A DNA stretch of 64,000 nt from SCSIO-59966 sp046566185 (GCA_046566185.1 JBKHXE010000021.1:10898-74897), one strand, 5' to 3'. Shown: positions 1 through 9,265, numbered from the stretch's first letter. The notes: generated by a model not told the origin, from the letters alone. Program-made: numbers and translations.

Positions 1-2365
1 GGACGACGTCCGGCAGGTCGGTGCGGAGCGTGACCCCGCGGGACGCGAACAGCTGTGCCGTGGCGTGCGTGGAGGCCTCCACGGCGTCACGCAGGTCGAT
101 CGGCTCGACGTGCCACTCCCCCGCGCCCGACTCCAGCTTGGCCAGGTCCAGCACCTGGTTGATGAGCCGGGTGAGCCGCTCGGTCTCCTCCACGATGGGG
201 CCCAGGAAGGCCTGCCGCTCCGCGACCGTGAGATCGGGGTTGTCGAGCAGGATCTCCGAGAAGGCCCGGATCGACGTGAGCGGCGTGCGCAGCTCGTGGG
301 TGACGGTCGACATGAAGTCGTCCTTGAGCCGGTCCAGCTCGGTGAGCCGCTCGTTCGCGGCCCGCAGGTCGGCGGTGGCCCGCTCGAGCTCGGCGGACTT
401 GCGCTCGAGCTCGCGGCTGTAGGCGCGCACCTGCGAGGCCTCGTCGAGGATGTCCAGCACCTCGTCCAGTCCCAGGGGCTCCTCGGCCACCACGGACGAG
501 ACGAGCACGCGCGCCGACGCCGTGCCCACCGAGCCGGAGAGCAGGGCCTCGACGTGGTGGATGAGGCCGGCGTCCGCGGCCGCCCCGGCGCGGACGTCGG
601 CACCGGTGCTGCGGGCGTACTCCTGCAGGGCCTGGCCGGCCCGGTGCGGCCCGACGAAGCGCTCGAGCAGACCGCTCAGGGCGCCCACGGTGGCCGACCC
701 CCGCCAGAGGGCCGCGCCGCGCTCGGGGCTGGGCCGCCGCATCGCGTCGACGAAGACCGCGGCCTGGAGGTGCTCGACGGGGTCGCGACGCCCCGCCAGC
801 GACACCGCGACGAGCAGCCCGACGTTGGCCAGCAGGCTCCACAGCATCGCGTGGCTGACCGGGTCGAGCCCGTCGAGTCCGAAGAGGGAGTACGGCGCCA
901 GCAGCCGCACGCCGAACGGACCCTCGCCCGGGATGGACGCCGGCAGCCAGCCGGACTCCGAGAACGAGGGCAGCAGGAGGGTGTACGCCCAGGTGGCGAC
1001 GCCGGCGACCAGGCCGGTGACGGCGCCGGCCCGGGTGGCCCCCTTCCAGTACAGCCCCAGGAGCACGGCGGGGGCGAACTGCGCGACGGCCGCGAAGGAG
1101 ACGAGGCCGATCTGCACGAGTCCCAAGGCGTCCGCGGCCATCCGGAAGTACGCGAACCCCAGCAGCAGCAGGACGACGATGGTGACGCGGCGCACGAGCA
1201 GGACGACGGCGCCCAGGTCGGTGCGACCGCGCAGCGCCTCGCGGTTGCGCAGCAGCAGTGGCATCACCAACGAGTTCGAGACCATCGTGGACAGGGCGAT
1301 CGTCTCGACGATGACCATCCCGGTCGCGGCGGACAGACCGCCGACGAAGACCAGCAGCGCCAGCAGGGGGCGCCCGTCCGCCATCGGCAGCGCGAGCACG
1401 AAGGTGTCGGCGTCCGCCTCCGGCAGGCGCAGCAGCCCGGCCAGGCTGATCGGCAGCACGAAGACGTTGATGAGCAGCAGGTACAGCGGGAAGACCCACG
1501 TCGCCGTCCGCACGTGGTTCTCGTCGACGTTCTCGACGACGGCCACCTGCCACTGCCGCGGCAGCAGCAGGAACGCGAGCATGGACAGCACCGTGAGCCA
1601 GAAGAACGACGCGTAGCCGGTCGTCGACTCCAGCGTCAGCAGCTCGGCCAGGTCGGCTCGCTCGGCGGCCTGGCCCACGACGTCCGCGAAGCCGTCGAAG
1701 AGCCCGAAGGTGACCCAGGAACCGACGACGAGGAAGGCGACCAGCTTGACCAGCGACTCGAAGGCGATCGCCGCGACCATGCCCTCGTGCCGCTCGGTGG
1801 CGTCCAGGTGGCGCGTGCCGAAGACGATCGTGAAGGCGGCCAGGAGCAGGGCCGCGTACAGCGCGGTGTCCTGCACCACCGGCACCGACGCGGTGACGCC
1901 GGTGCCGAGCGGGCCGGTGCCGCCGCGCAGGATGGAGAAGGTCGTCGAGATGGCCTTGAGCTGCAGCGCGATGTAGGGCACCAGACCGAGCACCGCGACG
2001 ACCGTGACCAGGCCACCGAGCACCTGGCTCTTGCCGTAACGGGCGGAGACGAAGTCCGCCAGCGAGGTGATGCGGTCGCGCTTGCAGATCCTGATGATCT
2101 TGCGCAGCACCACCCACCACAGGACGACGACGACGGTGGGGCCCAGGTAGATGGGCAGCCACGCCACCCCGCTCGTCGACGCCGTGCCGACGCTGCCGTA
2201 GTAGGTCCACGAGGTGGCGTAGACGGCGATGGAGAGCGCGTAGATGTAGCCGTTGCTGATGATGCTGCGCCCCGCGTCCGCGCGCCGGTCGCCGTAGAAC
2301 GCGATGGCGAACAGCAGCGCCAGGTACGCCACCGAGACGGCGACCACGACCCAGGTGGCGACCAC
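1..2365 (-). CDS. Sodium/solute symporter fused to sensor histidine kinase (C-terminus outside window)
   Basis: The frame opens with GTG at 2365 and stays open to the window edge, giving about 788 residues. Residues 1 to about 480 are many long hydrophobic helices with the SSS (PutP-like) pattern, including FAIAFYGDRRAD near the start and ADFVSARYGKSQ after the second helix. A linker and a short coiled coil (ELERKSAELERATADLRAANERL, in part) lead to a HisKA domain with the phosphoacceptor motif HELRTPLTSI near residue 686. The ATPase half should lie beyond base 1. CbrA-type proteins have this architecture and couple substrate sensing or uptake to a response regulator, which is not in view. 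The start lies one base after the stop of the small upstream gene, so translation is probably coupled. Substrate unknown. Confidence 0.9.
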   Translation of the reverse strand, partial: MVATWVVVAVSVAYLALLFAIAFYGDRRADAGRSIISNGYIYALSIAVYATSWTYYGSVGTASTSGVAWLPIYLGPTVVVVLWWVVLRKIIRICKRDRITSLADFVSARYGKSQVLGGLVTVVAVLGLVPYIALQLKAISTTFSILRGGTGPLGTGVTASVPVVQDTALYAALLLAAFTIVFGTRHLDATERHEGMVAAIAFESLVKLVAFLVVGSWVTFGLFDGFADVVGQAAERADLAELLTLESTTGYASFFWLTVLSMLAFLLLPRQWQVAVVENVDENHVRTATWVFPLYLLLINVFVLPISLAGLLRLPEADADTFVLALPMADGRPLLALLVFVGGLSAATGMVIVETIALSTMVSNSLVMPLLLRNREALRGRTDLGAVVLLVRRVTIVVLLLLGFAYFRMAADALGLVQIGLVSFAAVAQFAPAVLLGLYWKGATRAGAVTGLVAGVATWAYTLLLPSFSESGWLPASIPGEGPFGVRLLAPYSLFGLDGLDPVSHAMLWSLLANVGLLVAVSLAGRRDPVEHLQAAVFVDAMRRPSPERGAALWRGSATVGALSGLLERFVGPHRAGQALQEYARSTGADVRAGAAADAGLIHHVEALLSGSVGTASARVLVSSVVAEEPLGLDEVLDILDEASQVRAYSRELERKSAELERATADLRAANERLTELDRLKDDFMSTVTHELRTPLTSIRAFSEILLDNPDLTVAERQAFLGPIVEETERLTRLINQVLDLAKLESGAGEWHVEPIDLRDAVEASTHATAQLFASRGVTLRTDLPDVV

Positions 2366-2366
2366 G

Positions 2367-2558
2367 TCAACGACCTCGCACGGTGAGGCCCGCGACGACG
2401 ATCACGGCCAGCCAGACGCCGAACAGGTAGAGCCACACCAGCGGCACGCCGAGCACGAGCACGGCCACGTCGAACACGGCGAGGACGGGGTAGCCGAAGA
2501 GCAGCACGGCGGTCACCGCGAGCGCGACCAGCCGCGCGGTCCGTGCCTCCTCGCCCAC
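2367..2558 (-). CDS. Small two-helix membrane protein upstream of the symporter-kinase
   Basis: A 63-residue protein starting at GTG, with a strong GAGAGGAGG ribosome site just upstream. It is almost entirely two hydrophobic helices (about residues 10-30 and 34-58) separated by a short turn and ending in a basic tail. Small membrane partners of this size often precede sodium/solute symporter genes (DUF485- or DUF3311-like). I cannot assign this one to a named family. It sits 12 nt after the DUF294 gene and 1 nt before the symporter-kinase, so it is the middle gene of a three-gene operon. It may stabilise or regulate the transporter; that is inference. Confidence 0.7.
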   Translation of the reverse strand: MGEEARTARLVALAVTAVLLFGYPVLAVFDVAVLVLGVPLVWLYLFGVWLAVIVVAGLTVRGR

Positions 2559-2570
2559 GCCGACCTCCTC

Positions 2571-3614
2571 TCAGGTCACCGTATGGGTGGCGTAGCGGTT
2601 CTCGGTCACCTCTTGGACGACACGCACCGTGCGCACCGCGTCCCGCAGACGCCGCTGGTCGGCGCGGGAGAGGGCGTCGACCCGCACCCGGTTGTCCGGC
2701 ACCTGGCCGGCGCGGACCTGCTGCACCTGGTGCCGCAGCCTCAGCTCGGTCAGGAGGCGGTAGGCGTCGGTCAGCTGCTCCACGCCGGAGGGGCTGAGCG
2801 CGCGCGCCTCGCGGGCCGCCTCCAGGCGGCTGGTCGTCGTCCGGGCGGCGGAGCCGGCGGCGAGCGCGTAGAGCCGGGCGAGCAGGACGATGGCGGCGGT
2901 GCCGGCCCGCTTCACGTCGAGGACGCCGTGGTCGGTGTGAAGGCGGCCGAAGATGATCCGCGGCGGCCTGAACGACACCGCTGCCCGGGCCATCTGCAGG
3001 ACGAACGTGCCGTCCCCGCCGCCTCGCACCAGCAGGTCGCCCAGCACGGCGACGTCGAGGTCGCCGTGCACCGGCCGGACGTCGAGGAACACCTCGGCCC
3101 TCAGCAGCGCCGCGGGAAGCGGGTGGTCGACCCAGCGGCGGAAGAGCTCGGCGAGCTCCTCCAGCGGGTGCCACCAGGTGGTGGCCATGTAGCCGCCGCT
3201 GCACCGCGGGATGCCGGCGCGGGCCAGGCCGTCCACGACGAGCGCGGCCAGCGCCGGGTAGTACTCGCGGGGCGGGCCGCCGTGCAGCCGCGGGCCGCCG
3301 TAGGCCAGCGCGCTGTCCTGGTCGCTGGAGAGCACCTGCTCGCCGCGACCGTGCGACCCGAGCGCCAGCCAGGCGTACGCGAACGGCGGCGGGCCCAGGT
3401 GGGCCTCCGCCAGCGCGAGCAGCCGCGAGGTGAGGACGTCGTTCACGGCGGCGACCGCCTGCGTGACGTGCAGGGCGTCGGCGCCGTCGTCGAGCAGGCG
3501 CGACGTCGCCCGCGTCATGGCGTCGGCGTAGCCGTCGAGGGGGGCGAGGTGGAGCACCCCGCCCAGGCCGCGGGCGAGCTCGAGCGGCTCGCGCACCTCG
3601 TCCGTCAGCTCCAC
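2571..3614 (-). CDS. DUF294-type putative nucleotidyltransferase
   Basis: A 347-residue protein. The nucleotidyltransferase fingerprint is clear: LALGSHGRGEQVLSSDQD at about residues 83-100, with the metal-binding pair D98/D100 and a GS motif at 86-87. The C-terminal part is the alpha-helical DUF294_C type (RLLTELRLRHQVQQVRAG). Many relatives carry CBS domains in front of this core; here none is present, so this is a short form. The GTG start at 3614 has GGAG seven bases upstream. It is first gene of an operon with the small membrane protein and the symporter-kinase, a recurrent neighbourhood for this family. The target of nucleotidyl transfer, possibly a signalling protein, is unknown. Confidence 0.85.
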   Translation of the reverse strand: MELTDEVREPLELARGLGGVLHLAPLDGYADAMTRATSRLLDDGADALHVTQAVAAVNDVLTSRLLALAEAHLGPPPFAYAWLALGSHGRGEQVLSSDQDSALAYGGPRLHGGPPREYYPALAALVVDGLARAGIPRCSGGYMATTWWHPLEELAELFRRWVDHPLPAALLRAEVFLDVRPVHGDLDVAVLGDLLVRGGGDGTFVLQMARAAVSFRPPRIIFGRLHTDHGVLDVKRAGTAAIVLLARLYALAAGSAARTTTSRLEAAREARALSPSGVEQLTDAYRLLTELRLRHQVQQVRAGQVPDNRVRVDALSRADQRRLRDAVRTVRVVQEVTENRYATHTVT

Positions 3615-3689
3615 GGCACGGCTCCGTCGTCCTCACCGGCAATGATCACCTGGGCCGAGACTAGCCGCGCGCCGTGCGGGCGGTACGGG

Positions 3690-4661
3690 TCAGAGCAGCC
3701 CTCGGCGCCGCAGCCCCCCGGCCGCGAGGGCGCCGAGCGGCACCAGCAGCCAGAAGGTGGCCAGGCGGTACAGCAGGACGGCCGGCGCCGCCTGCGCCAG
3801 CGGGACGCCGGCCGCCACCAGCCCGGCGGTCATCGCCGCCTCGACGCCTCCCACACCCGCGGGGGTGGGCACGCTGCTGCCCACGGCCGAGCCCGCGAGC
3901 AGGACGACGACCACCGCCAGCGGCGTCAGCGAGCCGCCCACCGCCTGCACGGACGCCCACAGCGCCCCGGCGAGACCGCCGGTCAGCACGACACAGCCAC
4001 CGAGACCGGCGACGAGCCGGCGCGGGCGGCGCACGACGGCGAGCAGCTGCGGGCGCACCTCGGCGAACCGAACGGCGGTGGTCAGCGGCACGAGCCGCCA
4101 CCACCACCGTCGCGTCATGGCGAGGACGACCGCGGCGGCCCCGACGGCCAGCGCCACGGTGAGCGGGGTGCGGGTGCTCTCGACGGTCGGCGCCGGTCCG
4201 GTGACCGGGAGCAGGGCGACGGCGCCGAGGACCACGCCGGTGACGGCGACCTGGGCGACCTGACTGGCGGCCACCGCGACGACCGCAGGTGCGGCGCCCG
4301 CTCCCGAGCGCTGCACGACGCGGGCGTTGACGGCGACGGTACCCACCGAGGCCGGTGTCACCACCTTGAGCGCGGTGCCCGCGAGCTGCGCCGACAGCGC
4401 CCTCCGGAGGGTGAGCGGCACCGGGCTGAAGCCCACGAGGTTCCAGGCGGCCCCGAGCAGGGACGCGGCGGTGGCCCCGACGGCGGCGGGGACCGCCCAC
4501 CACCGGACCCGCGCCAGCAGCGGCTCGAGGTCGACGGCGGCGAGCTGCACGGTCATCGCCAGCAGGACGACGGCCACGAGGGCCGCGACGACGGCCCTGT
4601 ACCACCGGGACCGGCCGGCGGCCGGAGCCGGCGGCGGTGCGGCGAGGACGGGCGCGGTCAC
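3690..4661 (-). CDS. Lysylphosphatidylglycerol synthase-type (UPF0104/MprF-like) membrane protein
   Basis: About 323 residues from GTG 4661, chosen because GGGAGG sits eight bases upstream. A longer frame opens at 4904, but its extra N-terminus is low-complexity and lacks a ribosome site. The protein has about seven to eight transmembrane helices and the family-typical stretch STPAGVGGVEAA (written here as SVPTPAGVGGVEAAM) near residue 250, followed by YRLATFWLLVP. This is the flippase-like half of MprF/AglD proteins, without an aminoacyl-transferase domain. It probably moves a lipid-linked molecule across the inner membrane; the substrate cannot be read from sequence. It follows the DUF294 gene divergently from none and is transcribed alone. 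Confidence 0.75.
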   Translation of the reverse strand: MTAPVLAAPPPAPAAGRSRWYRAVVAALVAVVLLAMTVQLAAVDLEPLLARVRWWAVPAAVGATAASLLGAAWNLVGFSPVPLTLRRALSAQLAGTALKVVTPASVGTVAVNARVVQRSGAGAAPAVVAVAASQVAQVAVTGVVLGAVALLPVTGPAPTVESTRTPLTVALAVGAAAVVLAMTRRWWWRLVPLTTAVRFAEVRPQLLAVVRRPRRLVAGLGGCVVLTGGLAGALWASVQAVGGSLTPLAVVVVLLAGSAVGSSVPTPAGVGGVEAAMTAGLVAAGVPLAQAAPAVLLYRLATFWLLVPLGALAAGGLRRRGLL

Positions 4662-4985
4662 CTGGCCAGCCTCCCGGCCGGCGCGCGGTGCGGACGAGCC
4701 CGGCGGCCCGACGACCGGTGCTGGGGCTGCCCCCACCACCTGATGGTCGTGGCGCCTCGCCACCGCCCCCCGCGTGCTCACGACTCCACGGTAGGGACGA
4801 GGAGCACCGGTGACGTCGTCATTCGGTCTCCGACGCGCCGACGGACGTCGACGCACGGCGGCCGGCCCCGGCTCCTGGAGCGCACGGGGGCTCGATCTCG
4901 GCATTGCCTGGCGCGGCCCACGGGTGGAGCGTGGACGCGACCGGCGGTGCCACCGGGTGCCGCCACTCGACGCGGAGGTCGAGCC
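4662..4985. other. Divergent intergenic region
   Basis: The 324 bases between the MprF-like gene (minus) and the ABM-like gene (plus) contain no convincing gene. The upstream in-frame extension of the MprF-like frame to 4904 covers most of it but lacks a ribosome site. It should hold two divergent promoters; I see no clear -35/-10 pair. A short TGGGG/CCCCA dyad is visible around 4710. Confidence 0.5.
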
Positions 4986-5606
4986 ATGTACGCACGCACC
5001 ACGGAGTTCACCGGCGGGTCAGGCAGGCTGGACGCGGGTCTGGCCTTCGTCCGCGAGGAGGTGCTGCCGACCGTCACGGCCATCGACGGCTGCATCGGCC
5101 TCTCCTGTCTGGCGGACCGCTCGTCCGGCCGCTGCATCGCCACCAGCGCGTGGACGACGCAGGAGGCCATGCGGGCGAGCGACGCCCGGATCGAGCCGCT
5201 GCGCCGGCGCGGCTCGGAGATCTTCGGCGGGATGCCACGGGTCCAGGAGTGGGAGATCGCGGCGCTGCACCGTGACCACCAGGCCCCGGACGGCGCGTGC
5301 GCGCGGGTCACGTGGCTCCGCGCCGGCGCCGAGGGCATCGCCGAGGCCGTCGACGTCTTCCGGATGGTGACGCTGCCGAAGCTGGACCACATCGGCGGCT
5401 TCGTCAGCGCCAGCCTCCTGGTGGACCGGGACGGTGGCATCGGCGCGGCCTCGACCGTCTGGGAGAACCGCGAGGCCATGGTCGCGAGCCGGGCCGAGGC
5501 CGACCGCCTGCGGCAGCAGGTCAAGGACGAGTCCCGCGGCGAGATCATCGAGGTCGCCGAGTTCGAGCTGGTGCTCGCGCACCTGCACGTGCCCGAGATG
5601 GTCTGA
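4986..5606 (+). CDS. Tandem ABM-like (dimeric alpha/beta barrel) protein
   Basis: A 206-residue soluble protein with ATG at 4986 and GGAGG seven to eight bases before it. The sequence is an internal duplication: a first half around IDGCIGLSCLADRSSGRCIA with TTQEAMRASDARIEPLR, and a second around IGGFVSASLLVDRDGGIGAA with ENREAMVASRAEADRLR. Each half has the length and pattern of an antibiotic-biosynthesis-monooxygenase (ABM) ferredoxin-like fold, so one chain could form the barrel that single-domain relatives form as a dimer. No catalytic residues can be assigned and enzymatic activity is unproven. It ends 6 nt from the convergent treT-like gene. Confidence 0.7.
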   Translation: MYARTTEFTGGSGRLDAGLAFVREEVLPTVTAIDGCIGLSCLADRSSGRCIATSAWTTQEAMRASDARIEPLRRRGSEIFGGMPRVQEWEIAALHRDHQAPDGACARVTWLRAGAEGIAEAVDVFRMVTLPKLDHIGGFVSASLLVDRDGGIGAASTVWENREAMVASRAEADRLRQQVKDESRGEIIEVAEFELVLAHLHVPEMV

Positions 5607-5612
5607 GGCGGG

Positions 5613-7034
5613 TCAGTCGAGCAGGGCGCCGCACAGCTCGACGTACTGGATCAGGTGGCGGTCGCCCAGCAGCTGGTCGCGCACCCGCTCGCGCCCCGCC
5701 TCGCCCAGGCGGTGCGCGAGCTCCGGGTCGCCGAGCAGCCGGCGCAGGGCGGCCGCCAGCTCGTCGAGGTCCCGCGGGTCGTGCACCAGCAGCCCCTCCT
5801 GCCCGTCGCGGATCTGGTCCTGGATCCCGCCGACCGCGCTCGCCACCACCGGACGGCCCTTCCACATCGCCTCGGCCACCGTGAGCCCGAAGCCCTCCAC
5901 GAGGCTCTTCTGGACGACCACGTGGGCGTGCCGCTGCAGGGCGTTGACCATGAGGGCGTTCTCGTCGACGTCGTCCATCGGCAGCGTCGCCAGGTGAACG
6001 CGCTCCCGGCGGCCGGGGTCGAGGGCGCGCCACGCGGCGATGCACTCGGCCAGCACCTCGGCGCCCTCGGGGTCGTCGCTGACGCCGCCGACCTCGGGGC
6101 CGGCGAGCACGAGGTGGACGTCGTCCGGCAGGTCCCCGACGTGCCGCGCGAAGGCGGCCATCACGCCCGCCATGTCCTTGAGCCGGTCCCACCGGCTGAC
6201 CTGGACGACGAGGCGTGCGTCGACGGGTGGGGGCGTCGAGGTGTCGACGAGGATGCCGTGGTGCCGGCGCAGGACGTCGTCCCGTCCGTCGCGGCGCCGG
6301 AAGCTCAGCGGCGGGCACTCGCCGCCGCGGGCGAGGCCGGCGGTGCAGAGGACGCCGACCACCTCCTCGGCGGTGAGGTCCTGGTTCTTCGCCGTGAAGG
6401 GGTCGATCGACGGGGGGATGACCCACAGGCGGTCCGGATCCACCCAGGCCGGGGCGTACTGCCGTCGTGAGTAGATGTGGGCCTCGGCCTTCGCGAGGTA
6501 GGGCCGCAGGAACTCCCACCCGCGGTCGGTCTGCTCGTTCGGCTCGTCGCGGCCCACGTGGCAGCGCCACACGACGTGTGCGCCGGTGGCCAGCAGCCCG
6601 TCGACGAGGCCGGCGGTCTGCGGGTCGTGCAGCAGCACGATGTCGCCGGGACGCACCTCGTGCACGATGGCCTGCAGGTTGTCGTCCAGGACGGCCTCGT
6701 AGTGCCGCCGCTCTGCGTCACCGAGCGGGCCACCGTCGCCGGGCTCACCGTGCAGCACGTTGTGCAGACGCTTCGTGACGGCGAAGAACGCCGGGTCTCC
6801 CCGCAGCACGAGCCACCGGGTGTCGACGCCCGCACCTCGGGCGTAGGCCAGCAGGGTCTGGAGCATCTCGGCCACCCCGCCTCCCTGGGCGGTGGCGTTG
6901 ACGTTCCACACGACCCGGTCACCGAGCAGGCGACGCGCAGCCTCCGCGGTGGCCATCAGGCGCTGCGCGCGCTCGGGGGTCAGCAGCCCCGTCAGTCGCT
7001 CGAGGGGCAGGGGCTCGATCTCGACATGGCGCAC
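5613..7034 (-). CDS. treT: Trehalose synthase, glycosyltransferring (GT4)
   Basis: A 473-residue GT-B glycosyltransferase. The N-terminal domain carries VVWNVNATAQGGGVAEML, the nucleotide-sugar/acceptor loop typical of TreT-like enzymes. The C-terminal domain has RLVVQVSRWDRLKDMAG and the GT4 signature EGFGLTVAEAMWKGRPVVAS. TreT makes trehalose from an NDP-glucose donor and glucose in the cytoplasm; family members also include trehalose phosphorylase-like enzymes, so exact substrates are inferred. The start is GTG 7034 with AAAGGAG immediately upstream. It is monocistronic, divergent from the unknown gene at 7162 and convergent with the ABM-like gene. Likely role is compatible-solute supply under osmotic or desiccation stress. 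Confidence 0.85.
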   Translation of the reverse strand: MRHVEIEPLPLERLTGLLTPERAQRLMATAEAARRLLGDRVVWNVNATAQGGGVAEMLQTLLAYARGAGVDTRWLVLRGDPAFFAVTKRLHNVLHGEPGDGGPLGDAERRHYEAVLDDNLQAIVHEVRPGDIVLLHDPQTAGLVDGLLATGAHVVWRCHVGRDEPNEQTDRGWEFLRPYLAKAEAHIYSRRQYAPAWVDPDRLWVIPPSIDPFTAKNQDLTAEEVVGVLCTAGLARGGECPPLSFRRRDGRDDVLRRHHGILVDTSTPPPVDARLVVQVSRWDRLKDMAGVMAAFARHVGDLPDDVHLVLAGPEVGGVSDDPEGAEVLAECIAAWRALDPGRRERVHLATLPMDDVDENALMVNALQRHAHVVVQKSLVEGFGLTVAEAMWKGRPVVASAVGGIQDQIRDGQEGLLVHDPRDLDELAAALRRLLGDPELAHRLGEAGRERVRDQLLGDRHLIQYVELCGALLD

Positions 7035-7161
7035 GTCTCCTTTCTACGTCGGGACCGGCGCACCGGCCAGCGCCGACCGCGAGAACCCGCAGACCGCTTG
7101 TCTCGCGGCGCGGCGCGTGCCTACCGTCGTGGGTACAGGCACGACGAGGACGGTGGCCGCG

Positions 7162-7791
7162 ATGAGCCGGATCCCCCAGACACCAGAAGGTCTCCCCCGC
7201 CTGTCGCGCGGGAGCCACCTCGGCCCCGAGGAGGGAGCGTGCTTCATGGAGTACGCCTCCTTCCTGGCCGGCGAGCCCTTCAGCGACCAGCCCGGCTGTA
7301 CGCACCCGTTGCTCGCGGAGCTGGCCCGCATGGTCAACGACTCGGTCAGCGACGCGGGCCGGCAGCGTCTGCTCCCGCTCGTGCCGGCGGTCATCGGGCG
7401 CACCAGCGACGACCCGCGCGTCGCGGCGCTGCTCGTGCAGCGGCTCGTCGACGAGGCGGAGGCGCGCGACGTCGAGGGCCCGTCACTGCGCTGGCACCGG
7501 CGGCGCGCCCAGCTGCGTCTGCGCCGCATCGCCGGACGGGGCCCGGCCGGCCCCCTCCTGGCCCGCCTGCGGGAAGTCGTCGACTTCGCCTACCGGGAGG
7601 GGCCGGCGTCCCGCGCCGTCAACGCGATCGGCTTCGCGGCGTGCGGGCCACCGGACTCCCGTCGCGACGACCGGCTCACGGCGCTGCTGGTGGCGGGCAT
7701 CGACGTGCTCGAGCGGGTCGGCGCCGGCGGGAGCCGCCCGGACGCCGCAGCCACCGTCAGGCGTACCGGGACGCGGGGGGCAGCGGCCTGA
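7162..7791 (+). CDS. Conserved hypothetical protein (209 aa)
   Basis: A soluble, Arg/Leu-rich helical protein of 209 residues from ATG 7162 (upstream GAGGA). A long in-frame extension to 6892 is antisense to treT and is rejected. The most distinctive stretch is MEYASFLAGEPFSDQPGCTHP near residue 30 (split here as MEYASFLAGEPF then SDQPGCTHP), followed by LLAELARMVNDSVSD. I recognise the pattern from unannotated actinobacterial proteins but know no function. No signal peptide, membrane segment or cofactor motif. The 3' end overlaps the convergent FAD/Rieske gene by 35 nt. Confidence 0.7.
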   Translation: MSRIPQTPEGLPRLSRGSHLGPEEGACFMEYASFLAGEPFSDQPGCTHPLLAELARMVNDSVSDAGRQRLLPLVPAVIGRTSDDPRVAALLVQRLVDEAEARDVEGPSLRWHRRRAQLRLRRIAGRGPAGPLLARLREVVDFAYREGPASRAVNAIGFAACGPPDSRRDDRLTALLVAGIDVLERVGAGGSRPDAAATVRRTGTRGAAA

Positions 7792-9265
7792 CGGCCGGTC
7801 CCTGCAGCACCGTGCCCGTGTGGTCGAACCGCGAGGCGTGGCAGGGACAGTCCCAGCTGCGCTCGCCGTCGTTCCAGGCGACGAGGCAGCCCAGGTGGGT
7901 GCAGCGGGCCGCCACCACGTGCAGGGCGCCGTCGTCGTCCCGGTAGCAGGCCAGGTGACGGGCACCGACCCGCAGCACGGCGGCCTGGCCCGGCGCGAGG
8001 TCCTGGGGCCGTCCCGCGGCGAGGTGGCGCAGGCGGTCGCCGACGGCGTGCGCGGCGACCCTCGCGTTCTGCGCCGCCAGCGGCCCTGCGGTGCGTGACA
8101 GGGTGAACCGGCGCGCGTCCAGCGCCTCGGCCCACGGGTTGACGCGGCCCTCCACCTGGTCCGCGAGCACCTCCGCTGCGGCGGTGCCGTTCGTCATCCC
8201 CCAGCCGGCGAAGCCGGTCGCGAGCAGCAGCCGGTCGGTGCCGGGCGTGAGGCGCCCGACGTAGGGCAGCCCGTCCGGGGTCGAGGCGTCCTGGGTCGAC
8301 CACGTGTAGCGCACCGGCCCGGCCCCCAGGTGCTGGGCCGCCCAGTCGCCCAGTGCCCGCCACCGGCGCGACGTGTCGCCGCCCTCCCCGACGTGGTGCC
8401 CCTCGCCCACGACGACGGCCAGCCGCTCGCCGTCCACCTCGACGGTCCGGGTGGAGCGGGTCGGCTCGTCGACCGCGAGCGTCATGCCGACGTCCACGCC
8501 GTCCGGCAGCACGGCGGCGACGCCGTACGCCCGGTGGTGGGCGAGCTTGGTGAAGTGCAGTCCCCGGTCCAGGAACGGGACGTGCGTGGCGACGACGACG
8601 TGGCCGGCCCGCAGCTCGCCCGCGGTGGTGGAGACGACGCACGGGTCGTCGTCCCGGACGCCGGTGGCCCGCGCACCCTCGACGACGGTACCGCCGGCGT
8701 CCACGACCGCCCGGGCCAGACCGAGGAGGTAGCGCACCGGGTGGAGGCTGACCTGGTCGGGGAACGAGGCGGCCGCCGCGACCTCGAAGGGCAGCGGCAC
8801 CTCGTCGGTCTCCTCGACGGCCAGGCCGCAGGCGGCGGCGACCCGGGCCTCGGTGCGCACGGCGTCCACCGACTGCGGCCCCCGCGCGTAGAGGACGTGC
8901 GGACCGGTCGCGAGGTCGCACTCGACGTCCAGCTCGTCGGCGAGGGAGCGGATGCGCCGCAGCCCGGCGGCGTTGGCCTGGGCGTAGACCCGCGCGGCGT
9001 CGTCCCCGAGCCGCTGACCGATGCGGGTCAGCACGGTGCCCTGCGCGACGGTCGCCTTCACGGTCGAGTGGCCGGTGACGCCGCGGCCCACGCGCCCCGC
9101 CTCGACGACGACGACGCGGTGCCCCGCCCGCTGCAGGAGCGCCGCCGTGGTGAGTCCCACGACGCCGGCGCCGAGCACGGCGACGTCCGCGTCGCGGGGC
9201 AGCTCGGACGGGGGCAGCCCCGAGGGCGGCGCGGTGGCGATCCAGGGCGACAGGTGCTGGGCCAT
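7757..9265 (-). CDS. FAD-dependent oxidoreductase with C-terminal Rieske [2Fe-2S] domain
   Basis: A 502-residue two-domain enzyme. An FAD Rossmann motif lies at about residues 27-55 (VAVLGAGVVGLTTAALLQRA), and the DAO-type substrate domain ends in LLATGFAGWGMTNGTAAAEV. A Rieske domain closes the protein, with ligands C455-x-H457 and C473-x2-H476 (CTHLGC ... CPCHASRFD). The ATG at 9265 follows GGGTGGGG; a longer frame to 9478 runs into the divergent gene and is rejected. Such DAO-Rieske fusions oxidise amines or amino-acid-like compounds and pass electrons through the cluster, but the substrate here is unknown. It is divergent from the aldo/keto reductase, with 67 nt between the starts. Confidence 0.85.
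   Translation of the reverse strand: MAQHLSPWIATAPPSGLPPSELPRDADVAVLGAGVVGLTTAALLQRAGHRVVVVEAGRVGRGVTGHSTVKATVAQGTVLTRIGQRLGDDAARVYAQANAAGLRRIRSLADELDVECDLATGPHVLYARGPQSVDAVRTEARVAAACGLAVEETDEVPLPFEVAAAASFPDQVSLHPVRYLLGLARAVVDAGGTVVEGARATGVRDDDPCVVSTTAGELRAGHVVVATHVPFLDRGLHFTKLAHHRAYGVAAVLPDGVDVGMTLAVDEPTRSTRTVEVDGERLAVVVGEGHHVGEGGDTSRRWRALGDWAAQHLGAGPVRYTWSTQDASTPDGLPYVGRLTPGTDRLLLATGFAGWGMTNGTAAAEVLADQVEGRVNPWAEALDARRFTLSRTAGPLAAQNARVAAHAVGDRLRHLAAGRPQDLAPGQAAVLRVGARHLACYRDDDGALHVVAARCTHLGCLVAWNDGERSWDCPCHASRFDHTGTVLQGPAVRPLPPASRYA

Noticed and set aside
65..2386. 773-codon plus-strand frame
   Set aside because: Antisense of the symporter-kinase, which has intact motifs.
4662..4904. N-terminal extension of the MprF-like protein
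   Set aside because: No ribosome site, low-complexity, and GTG 4661 has GGGAGG upstream.
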